Below are positions 26,162-37,706 of a stretch of DNA of 64,000 nucleotides, piece after piece. The stretch covers positions 1-64,000 of the forward strand of contig CAZPGF010000003.1 of assembly GCA_964586025.1 (NCBI GenBank). The letters are read 5' to 3'. Below the pieces are notes generated by a model. That model was not told the origin of the DNA and ran no database searches. It saw nothing but the letters and a program-made list of their open reading frames with translations. The stretch is from JACKGW01 sp964586025. Lineage in GTDB: Bacteria; Planctomycetota; PLA2; JAEUHO01. The position numbers were made by a program, and so were the translations under genes. The first letter of the stretch is position 1, and every line of letters starts with the position of its first letter.

Positions 26162-27259
26162 ATGCGTCGTCTGACGTCCGTTGCCCTCGGCGCCCTCGTC
26201 GCGTGGGGCGCCGCGGCCCACGGCGACGAGCCGGGTGCTCGCAGCGCTGCGCCCTACGTCGCCTCGTTGCCGCCGGTCTGCGGATGCACGACCCGCCGCG
26301 AGCACGTCCCCGCCGAGAAGGTCGGGCGGTTCGAGGTGCGTCACTTCACGCGGATCAATCCGACCTACGTCACCCGCCGACGCCCCCAGCTGCGCACCGA
26401 GTCGGTGCCGGTCTGGGGGACCAAGGACGTGCCGGTCTTCGAGGTGCGTCGCACGCCCCGCTACGAGGACGTCGAGATCACCGTGTACGGCTGGCGGGAG
26501 GTTCCCAACGTCATCGAGCGCAAGCGCGAGGTCTGGGAAACGGTCGAACGTCCGCGCCTGGTGACTCGGGAGGTCCCCGCCGAGCGGCTCGTGATCGATC
26601 CGGTCTATGCGAACGGCGAAGAACCGATCGAGCGCACCGTGCGCACGCCACGGGTCGAGTGCCAGACGGATCCGACGACCGGGCGCACCTGCCGCGTCGT
26701 CACCGGTCACGACGAGAAGGTCGTCAACGAGGGCACGCGTCGGTTCACGACGCTCACCGGGTATCGCTCGGAGGTCCGGCCGCACGGGATCCGGCTCGAA
26801 TGGGCCGAAGAGGGCGTGCGCACCGAGCAGGTGTTCAAGGGCGTCGAGGTCGAGCGCATCGTGCAGGGAACGCGCCGCGAGCGTGTCGCGATCGGTTCAC
26901 GCACCGAGCGGCGCCACGTCGGGTTCGACGAGGTGCGGATCCCCTGCGGCACGCGCCGGGAACGGGTCAAGGTGGGAACCCGCGACGTGACGCGCTGCGT
27001 GGGATGGCTCGAGGACCGCGAGCGGGTGGGATTCGAGGAAGAGGAGGTCCCGTACACCTGGGAGTGCGTCGAGGAGTCCTGCGGTCCGTCCGGCACGCGC
27101 CCGGTCCGCGAACCGATCGCGCTTCCCGGTGTGTCCGTGACGGTCGTTCCCGACGGTTCGATCGGGCACGTGCTGCTGCCTGGGACGACGACGATGATGG
27201 GCGAGCGCGAGTTCGCGGCCGAACGCGCGCGTCGCGCCGCTCTCACGGCGCCGCGCTGA
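26162..27259 (+). CDS. Secreted Cys-containing VPVY-repeat protein 2
   Basis: The 365-residue paralogue of the preceding gene has the same plan. It starts with a signal peptide (MRRLTSVALGALVAWGAAAH) and a CGC motif in the mature N-terminus (PPVCGCTTRREHVP). Next comes an N-terminal V-P repeat block (TESVPVWGTKDVPVFEVRRT, then PRYEDVEITVYGWREVP). A second block has G-T-R repeats (VQGTRRERVAIGSRTERRHV, then IPCGTRRERVKVGTRDVTRC). The C-terminal 60 residues differ and end in GTTTMMGEREFAAERARRAA. GAGGAGG lies 6 nt before the ATG. It is 28 nt after the first paralogue, so probably co-transcribed. Function unknown; a structural envelope role is my inference. Its last 17 nt overlap the convergent exonuclease gene. 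Confidence 0.75.
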   Translation: MRRLTSVALGALVAWGAAAHGDEPGARSAAPYVASLPPVCGCTTRREHVPAEKVGRFEVRHFTRINPTYVTRRRPQLRTESVPVWGTKDVPVFEVRRTPRYEDVEITVYGWREVPNVIERKREVWETVERPRLVTREVPAERLVIDPVYANGEEPIERTVRTPRVECQTDPTTGRTCRVVTGHDEKVVNEGTRRFTTLTGYRSEVRPHGIRLEWAEEGVRTEQVFKGVEVERIVQGTRRERVAIGSRTERRHVGFDEVRIPCGTRRERVKVGTRDVTRCVGWLEDRERVGFEEEEVPYTWECVEESCGPSGTRPVREPIALPGVSVTVVPDGSIGHVLLPGTTTMMGEREFAAERARRAALTAPR

Positions 27260-28037
27260 CCTTCGGGTCGAACGCGACCGCGATCGGACAGTGGTCCGAC
27301 CCGACGACGTTCGGTTGGTGCCACGCGCCGACGAGGTGATTGGCCGCCGCCGCCGTCGCGAGCGCGAGGTCGATGCGCCAGCCGATGTTCTTCTCGCGAA
27401 CGCCGAATCGCTGGGACCACCACGTGTAGTGTCCGCCCCCCGACTCGAAGCGGCGGAAGGCGTCCACCCATCCGTTCCGGAACCAGACGTCGAGCGCCTC
27501 GCGCTCGACCGGGGTGAACCCGCTCGTGCCTACATTCGCCTTCGGCCGCGCGAGATCGATCTCGCGATGCGCCGTGTTGAAGTCGCCGGTGACGACGACG
27601 CGCCCTCCGTCGCGCGCGATCCGATCGCCGAGATCGCGGACCGCCGCCGTGAACTCCAACTTGTACGGGATGCGCGACAGGTCGCGATCCTTCCCGTTGC
27701 CGTTCGGGAAGTAGGCCGAGAACACGGAGAAGCGTCCGAACCGCGCACCGACGAGGCGTCCTTCGACATCGAACCGCTCGTCGCCAAGCCCGTCGATCCA
27801 CGCGTCCGGAGGGCGGCGTGAGAGCAGGGCGACGCCGCTGTAGCCGGCGCGCGCCGCGGGGCGCACCCGCACCTGCCAGCCGTCGAGCGCGTCGCCGAGG
27901 GCCGCACGCATCTGCTCCTCGGTCGCGCGAACCTCCTGCAGCGCCACGACGTCCGCTTCGGACTCGCGCAACCAGGCGAGGAGTCCCTTCGCCGCGGCCG
28001 AGCGGATCCCGTTGACGTTCCATGAAGCGACGCGCAT
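27243..28037 (-). CDS. xth: Exodeoxyribonuclease III / AP endonuclease
   Basis: The 264-residue EEP-fold enzyme of the ExoIII group cuts at abasic sites and trims 3' ends in base-excision repair. Motifs in order: MRVASWNVNGIRSAAAKGL, the metal-binding Glu in VVALQEVRAT, YSGVALLSRR, the catalytic VVVTGDFNTAHREIDLARPK, and the final VVGSDHCPIAVAF. The ATG at 28037 gives the canonical N-terminus; an ATG three codons upstream (28046) is equally possible. It ends antisense inside repeat protein 2 and lies divergent from proS. Confidence 0.93.
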   Translation of the reverse strand: MRVASWNVNGIRSAAAKGLLAWLRESEADVVALQEVRATEEQMRAALGDALDGWQVRVRPAARAGYSGVALLSRRPPDAWIDGLGDERFDVEGRLVGARFGRFSVFSAYFPNGNGKDRDLSRIPYKLEFTAAVRDLGDRIARDGGRVVVTGDFNTAHREIDLARPKANVGTSGFTPVEREALDVWFRNGWVDAFRRFESGGGHYTWWSQRFGVREKNIGWRIDLALATAAAANHLVGAWHQPNVVGSDHCPIAVAFDPKVSAAP

Positions 28038-28071
28038 CGCGGCCATCGTGCCCCGAGACGGACCGGCCGGG

Positions 28072-28077
28072 TAGCAT
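28072..28077 (+). promoter_or_regulatory. Candidate -10 box of proS (TAGCAT), leaderless layout
   Basis: GGTAGCATCC ends 8 nt before the proS ATG, so the transcript would begin at or within a base or two of the start codon. No Shine-Dalgarno is present. The same GTAGCATCC is found before prfA. Confidence 0.5.
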
Positions 28078-28085
28078 CCCGCGCC

Positions 28086-29834
<1,749 letters not shown>

Positions 29835-29838
29835 ACCC

Positions 29839-31005
29839 TCACGGCTCGACCTGGCCGACGGCGCGGAGGCGTCCGATCGCCGCGGCGACGAGATGCGCCG
29901 CCTCGGCGAGGTCACCCGCCGTCGTCGTCGGACCGAGCGTGAAGCGGACGACGGTGGAGGCGCGCGAGCGCTCGAAGCCCAACGCCGCGAGCACATGGCT
30001 CGCCTCGAGCGCAGCGCTCGAGCAGGCCGAGCCCGTGGCGAACGCCACGCCCGGCGCGCCGACGAGCAGGCTCTCGCCCTCGACGCCGGCGACCGCGATC
30101 GAGAGGTGGTTCGGCAGGCGCTCGACGGGATGTCCGACGAGTTCGATGCCCGAAACCTCGGCGCGGAGTCGATCGAAGAAGGCGTCGCGGCGGGCTCGCA
30201 CCGCGTCGCCCGGGTCGCCTTGCGACCGCAGGGCCGCGCAGGCCGCGCCGAGGCCGACCGCGCCGAGGACGTTCGGAACCCCCGCGCGCCGGCCGCCTTC
30301 CTCGGCGCCGCCGAGCAGGCGAGGCTTGATGCGGACCCTCGGCCGTCGTCTCCGGACGATCAACGCGCCGACCCCCGATGGGGCGCCGAGCGTCTCGGCG
30401 GAAAGGGAGAGGAGGTCGATCGGCGCCGCGTTCCATTCGAAGCGGGTCCAGGGCGCGGCGGCGACCGCGTCGGCGTGGAACGCGATGCCCCGCTCGCGAC
30501 AGACGGCGCCCAGCGCCCCGAGATCCTGCGTCGTCCCGATCTCGGCGTTCGCGGCCTGGATCGAGACGAGCACGGTGTCGTCGCGCAACGCCGCCGCGAG
30601 CGCGTCGGCGCCGACGCGCCCGGTCGCGTCGACCGAAAGACGGGTCACGAGGACCCCGCGTCGTTCCAGCCAAGCGATCGCGTCGAGCACCGCGCGCCCT
30701 TCGATCGCCGACACGACGATGTGGCGCGGCGCGCCCTCGAGCGCCTCGGCGACCCCCAGGATGGCGAGGTTGTCGGCCTCCGCCCCTCCCGAGGTGAACA
30801 CGACCTCGGCCGGCTCCGCGCCGACCCAATCGGCGACCTGGGCCCGCGCGAACTCGATCGCCGCCTCGGCCGCCCACCCGATGCGATGCCCTCGCGCGCC
30901 GGGATGGCCGAACCGGTCCGTCGCCCACGGCGCGATCGCTTCGACGACCTCGGGCCGGAGCGGCGAGGCGCTGGCGTGGTCGAGGTAGATCGGGGTCGTC
31001 TTCAC
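29839..31005 (-). CDS. NifS/IscS-fold protein lacking the PLP lysine (putative pseudoenzyme)
   Basis: The 388-residue product aligns along its whole length with cysteine desulfurases: YLDHASASPLRPEVVEA, FTSGGAEADN, SAIEGRAVLDA, FHADAVAAAPW and ATGSACSSAALEASHVLAAL. The persulfide cysteine falls at residue 328, as in E. coli IscS. The usual S-x-H-K PLP site reads SAETLGAPSGVG, with Glu204 for His and Thr205 for the Schiff-base Lys. The PLP-stacking His is Gly103, the DATQS Gln is Ala182, and ANAEIG replaces VNNEIG. The frame is intact and undegraded. It cannot be an ordinary PLP desulfurase by family knowledge; a sulfur carrier, regulatory partner or another reaction is possible. It lies 13 nt after trxB, so is probably co-transcribed with it. 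Confidence 0.85.
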   Translation of the reverse strand: MKTTPIYLDHASASPLRPEVVEAIAPWATDRFGHPGARGHRIGWAAEAAIEFARAQVADWVGAEPAEVVFTSGGAEADNLAILGVAEALEGAPRHIVVSAIEGRAVLDAIAWLERRGVLVTRLSVDATGRVGADALAAALRDDTVLVSIQAANAEIGTTQDLGALGAVCRERGIAFHADAVAAAPWTRFEWNAAPIDLLSLSAETLGAPSGVGALIVRRRRPRVRIKPRLLGGAEEGGRRAGVPNVLGAVGLGAACAALRSQGDPGDAVRARRDAFFDRLRAEVSGIELVGHPVERLPNHLSIAVAGVEGESLLVGAPGVAFATGSACSSAALEASHVLAALGFERSRASTVVRFTLGPTTTAGDLAEAAHLVAAAIGRLRAVGQVEP

Positions 31006-31018
31006 GACCGCGATCCGA

Positions 31019-31990
31019 TCAGTGGATCCCCGCCGCGGCGAGCCACCGCTCGGCGTCGAGGGCGCCCATGCAACCGGATCCGGCCGCCGTGATCGCCTGG
31101 CGATAGACCTTGTCCGCGACGTCCCCGACCGCGAACACGCCGGGGATGTTCGTCTTCGTCGTGCCGGGCTCGGCCGGGACGATGTACCCCGTCTCGTCGG
31201 TCGTGATCTGGCCGCCGAGGAACCCGGTGTTGGGCTGGTGGCCGATCGCGATGAACAGCCCCTTCACGTCGAGGCGGCTCGACGCCCCCGTTCGGACGTC
31301 CTTCAGTTCGATCCCGTCGATCACCTTGTCGCCGTACACCTCGGTGACGACGCTGTTCCATGCGACCTCGACCTTCGGGTTCTTCAGCACGCGCTCCTGC
31401 ATGATGCGCGAAGCGCGGAACTCGTCGCGCCGGTGGATGAGGGTGACCTTGCCGGCGTACTTCGTCAGGTAGTCGGTCTCTTCCATGGCGGTGTCCCCGC
31501 CACCGACCACCGCGAGATGCTGCCCGCGGAACACGGGCAGTGCCCCGTCGCAGACCGCGCAGGCGCTGACGCCGCCTCCGCTCGACGCGAGGCGCTTCTC
31601 GTTCGCGAGGCCGAGCCAACGTGCCTTCGCGCCGGTCGCGATGATCACCGCGTGGGCGCGCACCGTGCCGCTCTCGCCGCTCACCAGTTCGAACGGCCGC
31701 TTGCCGAAGTCGCAGCGCACGATGTCGTCGGTGACGATGCGCGTCTCGAAGCGCTCCGCCTGGGCGCGGAGATCGGCCATCATCTGCTGGCCCGTGACAC
31801 CGTGGGGGTAGCCCGGAAAGTTCTCGACCTCCGTCGTGAACATCAACTGCCCGCCGGGAATCATCTCCTGCGTCGGGAATCCCTCGAAGACGAGGGGCTG
31901 GAGGTTCGCGCGGGCTGCGTAGATCGCCGCGGTCCACCCGGCGGGGCCCGACCCGATGATCACCACCTTCTCGACGCCGTCCTCGCCCAT
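31019..31990 (-). CDS. trxB: Thioredoxin reductase
   Basis: The FAD/NADPH enzyme keeps thioredoxin reduced; the product has 323 residues. The FAD motif is VVIIGSGPAGWTAAIYAARA, followed by PGGQLMFTTEVENFPGYPHG. The redox-active pair is SACAVCDGALP (Cys-Ala-Val-Cys). The NADPH motif is LAVVGGGDTAMEETDYL with HRRDEFRAS. The C-terminal FAD motif is GVFAVGDVADKVYRQAITAA. The ATG at 31990 is preceded by GGAGGTGTC, one of the best ribosome sites in the window. The NifS-fold gene follows at 13 nt. Confidence 0.95.
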   Translation of the reverse strand: MGEDGVEKVVIIGSGPAGWTAAIYAARANLQPLVFEGFPTQEMIPGGQLMFTTEVENFPGYPHGVTGQQMMADLRAQAERFETRIVTDDIVRCDFGKRPFELVSGESGTVRAHAVIIATGAKARWLGLANEKRLASSGGGVSACAVCDGALPVFRGQHLAVVGGGDTAMEETDYLTKYAGKVTLIHRRDEFRASRIMQERVLKNPKVEVAWNSVVTEVYGDKVIDGIELKDVRTGASSRLDVKGLFIAIGHQPNTGFLGGQITTDETGYIVPAEPGTTKTNIPGVFAVGDVADKVYRQAITAAGSGCMGALDAERWLAAAGIH

Positions 31991-32032
31991 GACACCTCCG
32001 AACGGGCGCGACGGGCGCCCTGCATCGCGCGG

Positions 32033-32038
32033 AGGATA
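32033..32038 (-). promoter_or_regulatory. Candidate -10 box of trxB (TATCCT)
   Basis: Read on the minus strand, CGTATCCTCC lies 42 nt before the trxB ATG, giving a leader of about 35 nt that carries a strong GGAGG. This contrasts with the leaderless pattern of genes without a Shine-Dalgarno. Confidence 0.4.
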
Positions 32039-32099
32039 CGGGGCGACCTCGCTCCTGGCGCGCGCGTCGGGACGGCTTGCCGGGGGATCGCCCGGGCAC

Positions 32100-32175
32100 G
32101 CGTTCGAAGGGCTCGTCCCTGCGGACGTGCGGCCTCGCCGATCGGGGACGCTCCGGCCGCCGTGTCGGGATCGAA
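32100..32175 (+). repeat. Dispersed intergenic element, copy C (degenerate left part)
   Basis: About 75 bp matching the left part of copies A and E with more changes: GACGTGCGGCCTCGCCGAT, then GGGGACGCTCCGGCCGCCGT and GTCGGG. It lies between the start of trxB and the end of folP. It shares GACGTGCGG with copy E. The right two-thirds of the element is missing. Confidence 0.6.
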
Positions 32176-32198
32176 CGGATGCCCGCCGGCGCGAACGC

Positions 32199-33008
32199 TC
32201 AGGCGCGTCGGCGGATGGCGTCCAGCACGTCGAGCAACTGCCGGGTCGCGCGCACGTCGTGGACACGCACCGCGTCGATCCCCGCGTCGAACGCGCGTGC
32301 GACCGCGGCGAGCGAGCCGGCGACCCGCCGCTCCGGAACGGACTCGCCGGTAAGTTCGCCGAGAAAGCGCTTGCGCGACGCGCCGACGAGCACCGGCCCG
32401 GTCGCCGCGAACCGCTCGAGATGGGCGAGAAGGTCCAGGTTGTGCGCGGTCGTCTTGCCGAAGCCGATGCCCGGGTCGATCCAGATCCGCTCGACCCCCG
32501 CCTCCCGCGCTCGCGCGGCCCGCTCCGTCAGGAACGCGAGCACCTCAGCGACGACGTCCTCGTAGGTCGGCGCGTCCTGCATCGTGCGCGGCTCGCCGCG
32601 CATGTGCATCAGTACGAGCCCCGCTCCGGCGCGCGCGGCCGTCGCCACGAGTTCCGGGCTCCGACCGCCGCCGACGTCGTTGACGATGTCCGCGCCGGCG
32701 GCGAGCGCGGCCCGCGCGACCTCGGCGTGTCGCGTGTCGATGCTGATCGCGCCCGTGTCGCCGCCCTCGCGCAGCGCGCGGATCACCGGGACGACGCGGG
32801 CGATCTCGTCGTCGAGGGAGACCGGATGGGACCCCGGTCGTGTGCTCTCACCGCCGATGTCGAGGACCGCGGCCCCCTCCGCCCGCAGCCGGCGCGCATG
32901 GGCGACGGCGACGTCGCGCTCGAGGAAGCGACCACCGTCGCTGAACGAGTCCGGGGTCACGTTGACGATGCCCCAGACCGCGACGGCGGCCCGATCCGCA
33001 TCGCGCAT
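32199..33008 (-). CDS. folP: Dihydropteroate synthase
   Basis: FolP joins p-aminobenzoate to the pterin pyrophosphate in folate synthesis. The 269-residue TIM barrel shows GIVNVTPDSFSDGG, DIGGESTRPGS, ISIDTRHAEV, NDVGGG, VLMHMRGEPRTMQ, WIDPGIGFGKTTAHN, LVGASRKRFLG and the final VRVHDV. The ATG at 33008 follows the ftsH stop by one base, so translation is coupled. ftsH-folP adjacency is an old bacterial gene order. Upstream frames lie inside ftsH and are not used. Confidence 0.95.
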   Translation of the reverse strand: MRDADRAAVAVWGIVNVTPDSFSDGGRFLERDVAVAHARRLRAEGAAVLDIGGESTRPGSHPVSLDDEIARVVPVIRALREGGDTGAISIDTRHAEVARAALAAGADIVNDVGGGRSPELVATAARAGAGLVLMHMRGEPRTMQDAPTYEDVVAEVLAFLTERAARAREAGVERIWIDPGIGFGKTTAHNLDLLAHLERFAATGPVLVGASRKRFLGELTGESVPERRVAGSLAAVARAFDAGIDAVRVHDVRATRQLLDVLDAIRRRA

Positions 33009-33009
33009 C

Positions 33010-35049
<2,040 letters not shown>

Positions 35050-35059
35050 GGAAGGGCGC

Positions 35060-35065
35060 AGTCTA
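35060..35065 (-). promoter_or_regulatory. Candidate -10 box of ftsH (TAGACT)
   Basis: On the minus strand GGGTAGACTGCGCCCTTCC runs directly into the ftsH ATG, with 10 nt between box and start. The moaD promoter has nearly the same layout. Confidence 0.45.
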
Positions 35066-35119
35066 CCCGCGAACGGCGCGACGGGCCGCCGCGGAGCCGG
35101 CCGGCCGCCCGCCGCCCGG

Positions 35120-35614
35120 TCAGAATGGGGCTTCGAGCGCGTCCACCGCGCGACGTGCCATGCGCCGCGTCCACGCCTCGATCGCCGGTCCTTCGAAGAC
35201 GCGGCCCTCGGCGTCGGGGCGGTACTCCTCCAACTCGTTCACGACCGTGTCGCGCAGGACGCGACCCGAGGTCCGTTCGCGCAGCACGATGCGCAGGTGC
35301 CCACGAAGGCGCTTCTCGAGCGGACGGCGGGACTCGTCCAGGCCGATCACGTCCTCGACGGCGTTCATCTCTCCTTCGAGGACGACGTCGGCCCTGGTCG
35401 GTTCGGCGATCGCGAACGTGCCGCGCGCGCGGAGTTCGTCGAGCACCGCGTGCTGCAGGCGCATCTCCAGATCGCGACGATAGCCGGCGTTGACGAACGG
35501 CAGGACGCCGATGGTCCGCGCGTGGACCGCCGACACCAGCGGCCGGCTCGAGTAGCCCTGGCAGCCGCCGGCGACCGACCCGAGGACCAGGGCGAGGACC
35601 AGACCCACCCGCAT
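35120..35614 (-). CDS. LptE-like outer membrane lipoprotein
   Basis: The 164-residue lipoprotein has a signal peptide MRVGLVLALVLGSVAGGCQG with lipobox AGGC. The mature part begins RTIGVLPFVNAGYRRDLEMR and contains LQHAVLDELRARGTFAIAEP, then ADVVLEGEMNAVED. This is the pattern of LptE-type proteins that plug the LptD lipopolysaccharide translocon (strand, helix, then strands with an AD-x-x-L-x-G motif). The match is by pattern only. It begins one base after the BamD-like gene stop, so recO, the BamD-like gene and this gene form one operon. Confidence 0.6.
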   Translation of the reverse strand: MRVGLVLALVLGSVAGGCQGYSSRPLVSAVHARTIGVLPFVNAGYRRDLEMRLQHAVLDELRARGTFAIAEPTRADVVLEGEMNAVEDVIGLDESRRPLEKRLRGHLRIVLRERTSGRVLRDTVVNELEEYRPDAEGRVFEGPAIEAWTRRMARRAVDALEAPF

Positions 35615-35615
35615 C

Positions 35616-36905
35616 TCAGGGGATCGAGGGAGGCGGGGGGGCGGGGAACTCCATCGCGCCCGCCGTCGCCGGATCGATCGGAGGCGGACTCGTCGGCCAC
35701 TGGCCGGGGCCCGTCACCGGGGGCGGCGTCTCGAACGCGGCGTCGGGGGCGAGGGCCGGCGCGGGTTCGGCGCCGTGACCGGCCAGGATCCGCCGCGCCG
35801 CATCCTCGTAGATCCGCGCGGCGTTCGCGTCGCCGCTGCGCCGGTAGAAGTCGGCGGTGCGTCGCTCCTTCGCGGCGAGGGCGCCGCGGATCTGGCGCAC
35901 GCGGCCCTCGGCGTAGGCGACGTGCTGCGCGTACTCGGTGCGGCGCACGGGATCGGGACGCACGACGTCGAGGAACGCCTCGAACTGCTCCAGTGCGAGT
36001 TCGGGGCCGGACTTCACGGGCCCCATGAACGCCGCCGCCTCCGCGCGAGGCAGCGACTCTCGCGGATCGCGATCGACGAAGCCGGCGTGGTACGGCTCCC
36101 CCTGGTCGCGTTCGAGGTAGGTGTCGCCGAGGGCGAGCCGGCTCATGTAGACCCACTCGCTCTGCGGATGCGCGATCAGGAGTTGCTTGTAGGTGAGCGC
36201 CGCGGTGTCGTACTCGCGCTCGCCCTGGTAATGCCGTCCGAGGACGTAGAGGGCGTCGTCCGCGTAGAGGCCCGCCGGGAACGCCTGGGCGACGTACGTC
36301 AGCATCGACGTCGCGTTCTCGTCGCTTGCGAAGAACGAGAAGGTGCCCTCGCGGTTCTCGGCCAGCAGGCGGCGACCGCCCTCGAAGATCATCCGTTCGA
36401 TGTCCTTGAGGTGCGGATTGACCGGTGCGATCTGCATGTACGACTTCAACGACTCGAAGCTCTCGTACCAGGCGCGACGTCGGAAGGCCTGCACGCCGGA
36501 GCGATAGCGCGCTTCGGCGGCGCGTGCGAACTCGGGGAACTCGTCGGCGATCTCGCGATAGATGGTCTCGGCGTCCTCCGGATCGCCGGTCCGTTCGGCC
36601 TGCGACCACATCGTGGTCGCCTGCTGCATGCGCTCGCGCCGCAGCGCCTCCGCCTCGGCGGCGGTCACCGGGTCGCCGCCCGCCTCGCGGTCGGTGCCGC
36701 GTCGGAGGGCCGGATCGTTGCGGTCGCCGCCGGCGACCTGATTCGGGATCCACGGGTCGGCCGCCCCGAGGTTGGCGATGTTCGAGAGCGCGTCGGTGCC
36801 GACGCCGTCTCCGGAGCATGCGGCGAGGGGGAACGTCGCGGCGAGCGCGACGGCGAAGCACAAGGGGGCGAGGCGCACGCGATCAGGGTACGCGCCGAGA
36901 TTCAT
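35616..36905 (-). CDS. BamD-like TPR lipoprotein
   Basis: The 429-residue lipoprotein has a signal peptide ending in LAATFPLAACSGDG (lipobox LAAC). The middle (about 90-340) is a series of TPR-type helices: DAETIYREIADEFPEFARAA, EARYRSGVQAFRRRAWYESF, then DDALYVLGRHYQGEREYDTA. The stepwise tracking of a substrate through AYRSG and YKQLLIAHPQSEW resembles BamD, the lipoprotein of the outer-membrane protein assembly machine, but this protein is longer. The tail is Pro-rich. The start overlaps the recO stop as ATGA. Confidence 0.65.
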   Translation of the reverse strand: MNLGAYPDRVRLAPLCFAVALAATFPLAACSGDGVGTDALSNIANLGAADPWIPNQVAGGDRNDPALRRGTDREAGGDPVTAAEAEALRRERMQQATTMWSQAERTGDPEDAETIYREIADEFPEFARAAEARYRSGVQAFRRRAWYESFESLKSYMQIAPVNPHLKDIERMIFEGGRRLLAENREGTFSFFASDENATSMLTYVAQAFPAGLYADDALYVLGRHYQGEREYDTAALTYKQLLIAHPQSEWVYMSRLALGDTYLERDQGEPYHAGFVDRDPRESLPRAEAAAFMGPVKSGPELALEQFEAFLDVVRPDPVRRTEYAQHVAYAEGRVRQIRGALAAKERRTADFYRRSGDANAARIYEDAARRILAGHGAEPAPALAPDAAFETPPPVTGPGQWPTSPPPIDPATAGAMEFPAPPPPSIP

Positions 36906-37666
36906 GGGGACGTCATGCCCCCGGGACGCGGCAGGCTCGCGAGCAGGCGGGGGCGGCGCTCGAGGATCCACGGGACGAACCGGTCGTGGAGGGCCCGCAC
37001 GAACGCGACCCCGCGCTGGTCGAGCGGCTCGCGGGCCAGGTCCCCGAGGCGTGCCGTGTAGAGTCGGTCGAGGACCTCGCGGTCGGCCCGCGAGACGCGC
37101 CGGGCGTCGCCCGGCGGGCGACACGCCGCGTGGACGAGCCCCCCGGCTTCGGCGTGGAACCAGGCGCCGCCGTCGATCGGACCGCCGCACGCGGCGCACC
37201 CATCGAGGGCGGGGCGATGTCCGCTCGCGGCGAGGGCACGGGCCTCGAACCACACCACCCAACCCGGCACCCGTTCCGGCGGGGCCCGATCGAGGAGGGC
37301 GAGAGCGGCCGTGCCGGCGCGAAACAGGTCGGGCGCGGGCAGATCCGGCTGCATCCAGGCGCGGAGGAGTTCGATCACGTACATCGCCGCCCGCCAGCGA
37401 TCGAGGTGCGCGGCGAGGCCGTCGTGGACCGAGACGACGCGGAACGAGGTCAGCAGATCGAGATCACCGCGACGCCGTCGCAACGACGCCGCGCCGCGCA
37501 TCGCCGTCGCCAGTCCGCCTCCGCACGCCGACCCGGGACGCAGGGAGCCCTTGGCGAGGGCCGCCACGCGACCGCGTTCGGAGGTCGCGAGATGGACGAT
37601 CTGGCTCGTCTCTCCGTACGCGACCCAGCGCAGCACGAGCGCGTCGATCGTCGGTTCGGGCCGCAT
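36902..37666 (-). CDS. recO: DNA repair protein RecO
   Basis: RecO helps load RecA onto SSB-coated single-stranded DNA in the RecFOR pathway. The 254-residue product begins with an OB-fold (IDALVLRWVAYGETSQIVHL, then GRVAALAKGSLRPGS). A helical domain follows with a zinc-finger-like set, GCAACGGPIDGG and VHAACRPPG. The terminal helix contains RFVPWILERRPRLLASL. No Shine-Dalgarno precedes the ATG, but a TACGAT box lies 6 nt before it. Two envelope lipoprotein genes follow with overlap. Confidence 0.88.
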   Translation of the reverse strand: MRPEPTIDALVLRWVAYGETSQIVHLATSERGRVAALAKGSLRPGSACGGGLATAMRGAASLRRRRGDLDLLTSFRVVSVHDGLAAHLDRWRAAMYVIELLRAWMQPDLPAPDLFRAGTAALALLDRAPPERVPGWVVWFEARALAASGHRPALDGCAACGGPIDGGAWFHAEAGGLVHAACRPPGDARRVSRADREVLDRLYTARLGDLAREPLDQRGVAFVRALHDRFVPWILERRPRLLASLPRPGGMTSP

Positions 37667-37672
37667 CGGTGC

Positions 37673-37678
37673 ATCGTA
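37673..37678 (-). promoter_or_regulatory. Candidate -10 box of recO (TACGAT), leaderless layout
   Basis: On the minus strand TACGAT ends 6 nt before the recO ATG. The same hexamer with the same spacing precedes ruvC. Confidence 0.5.
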
Positions 37679-37706
37679 GTGCGGCCGTTCCGAACGGCCG
37701 ACTTCG

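Noticed and set aside
29839..31005. Sequencing error as the cause of the missing lysine in the NifS-like protein
   Set aside because: Several separate PLP-contact positions differ together while the frame and all structural motifs remain, which single errors would not produce.
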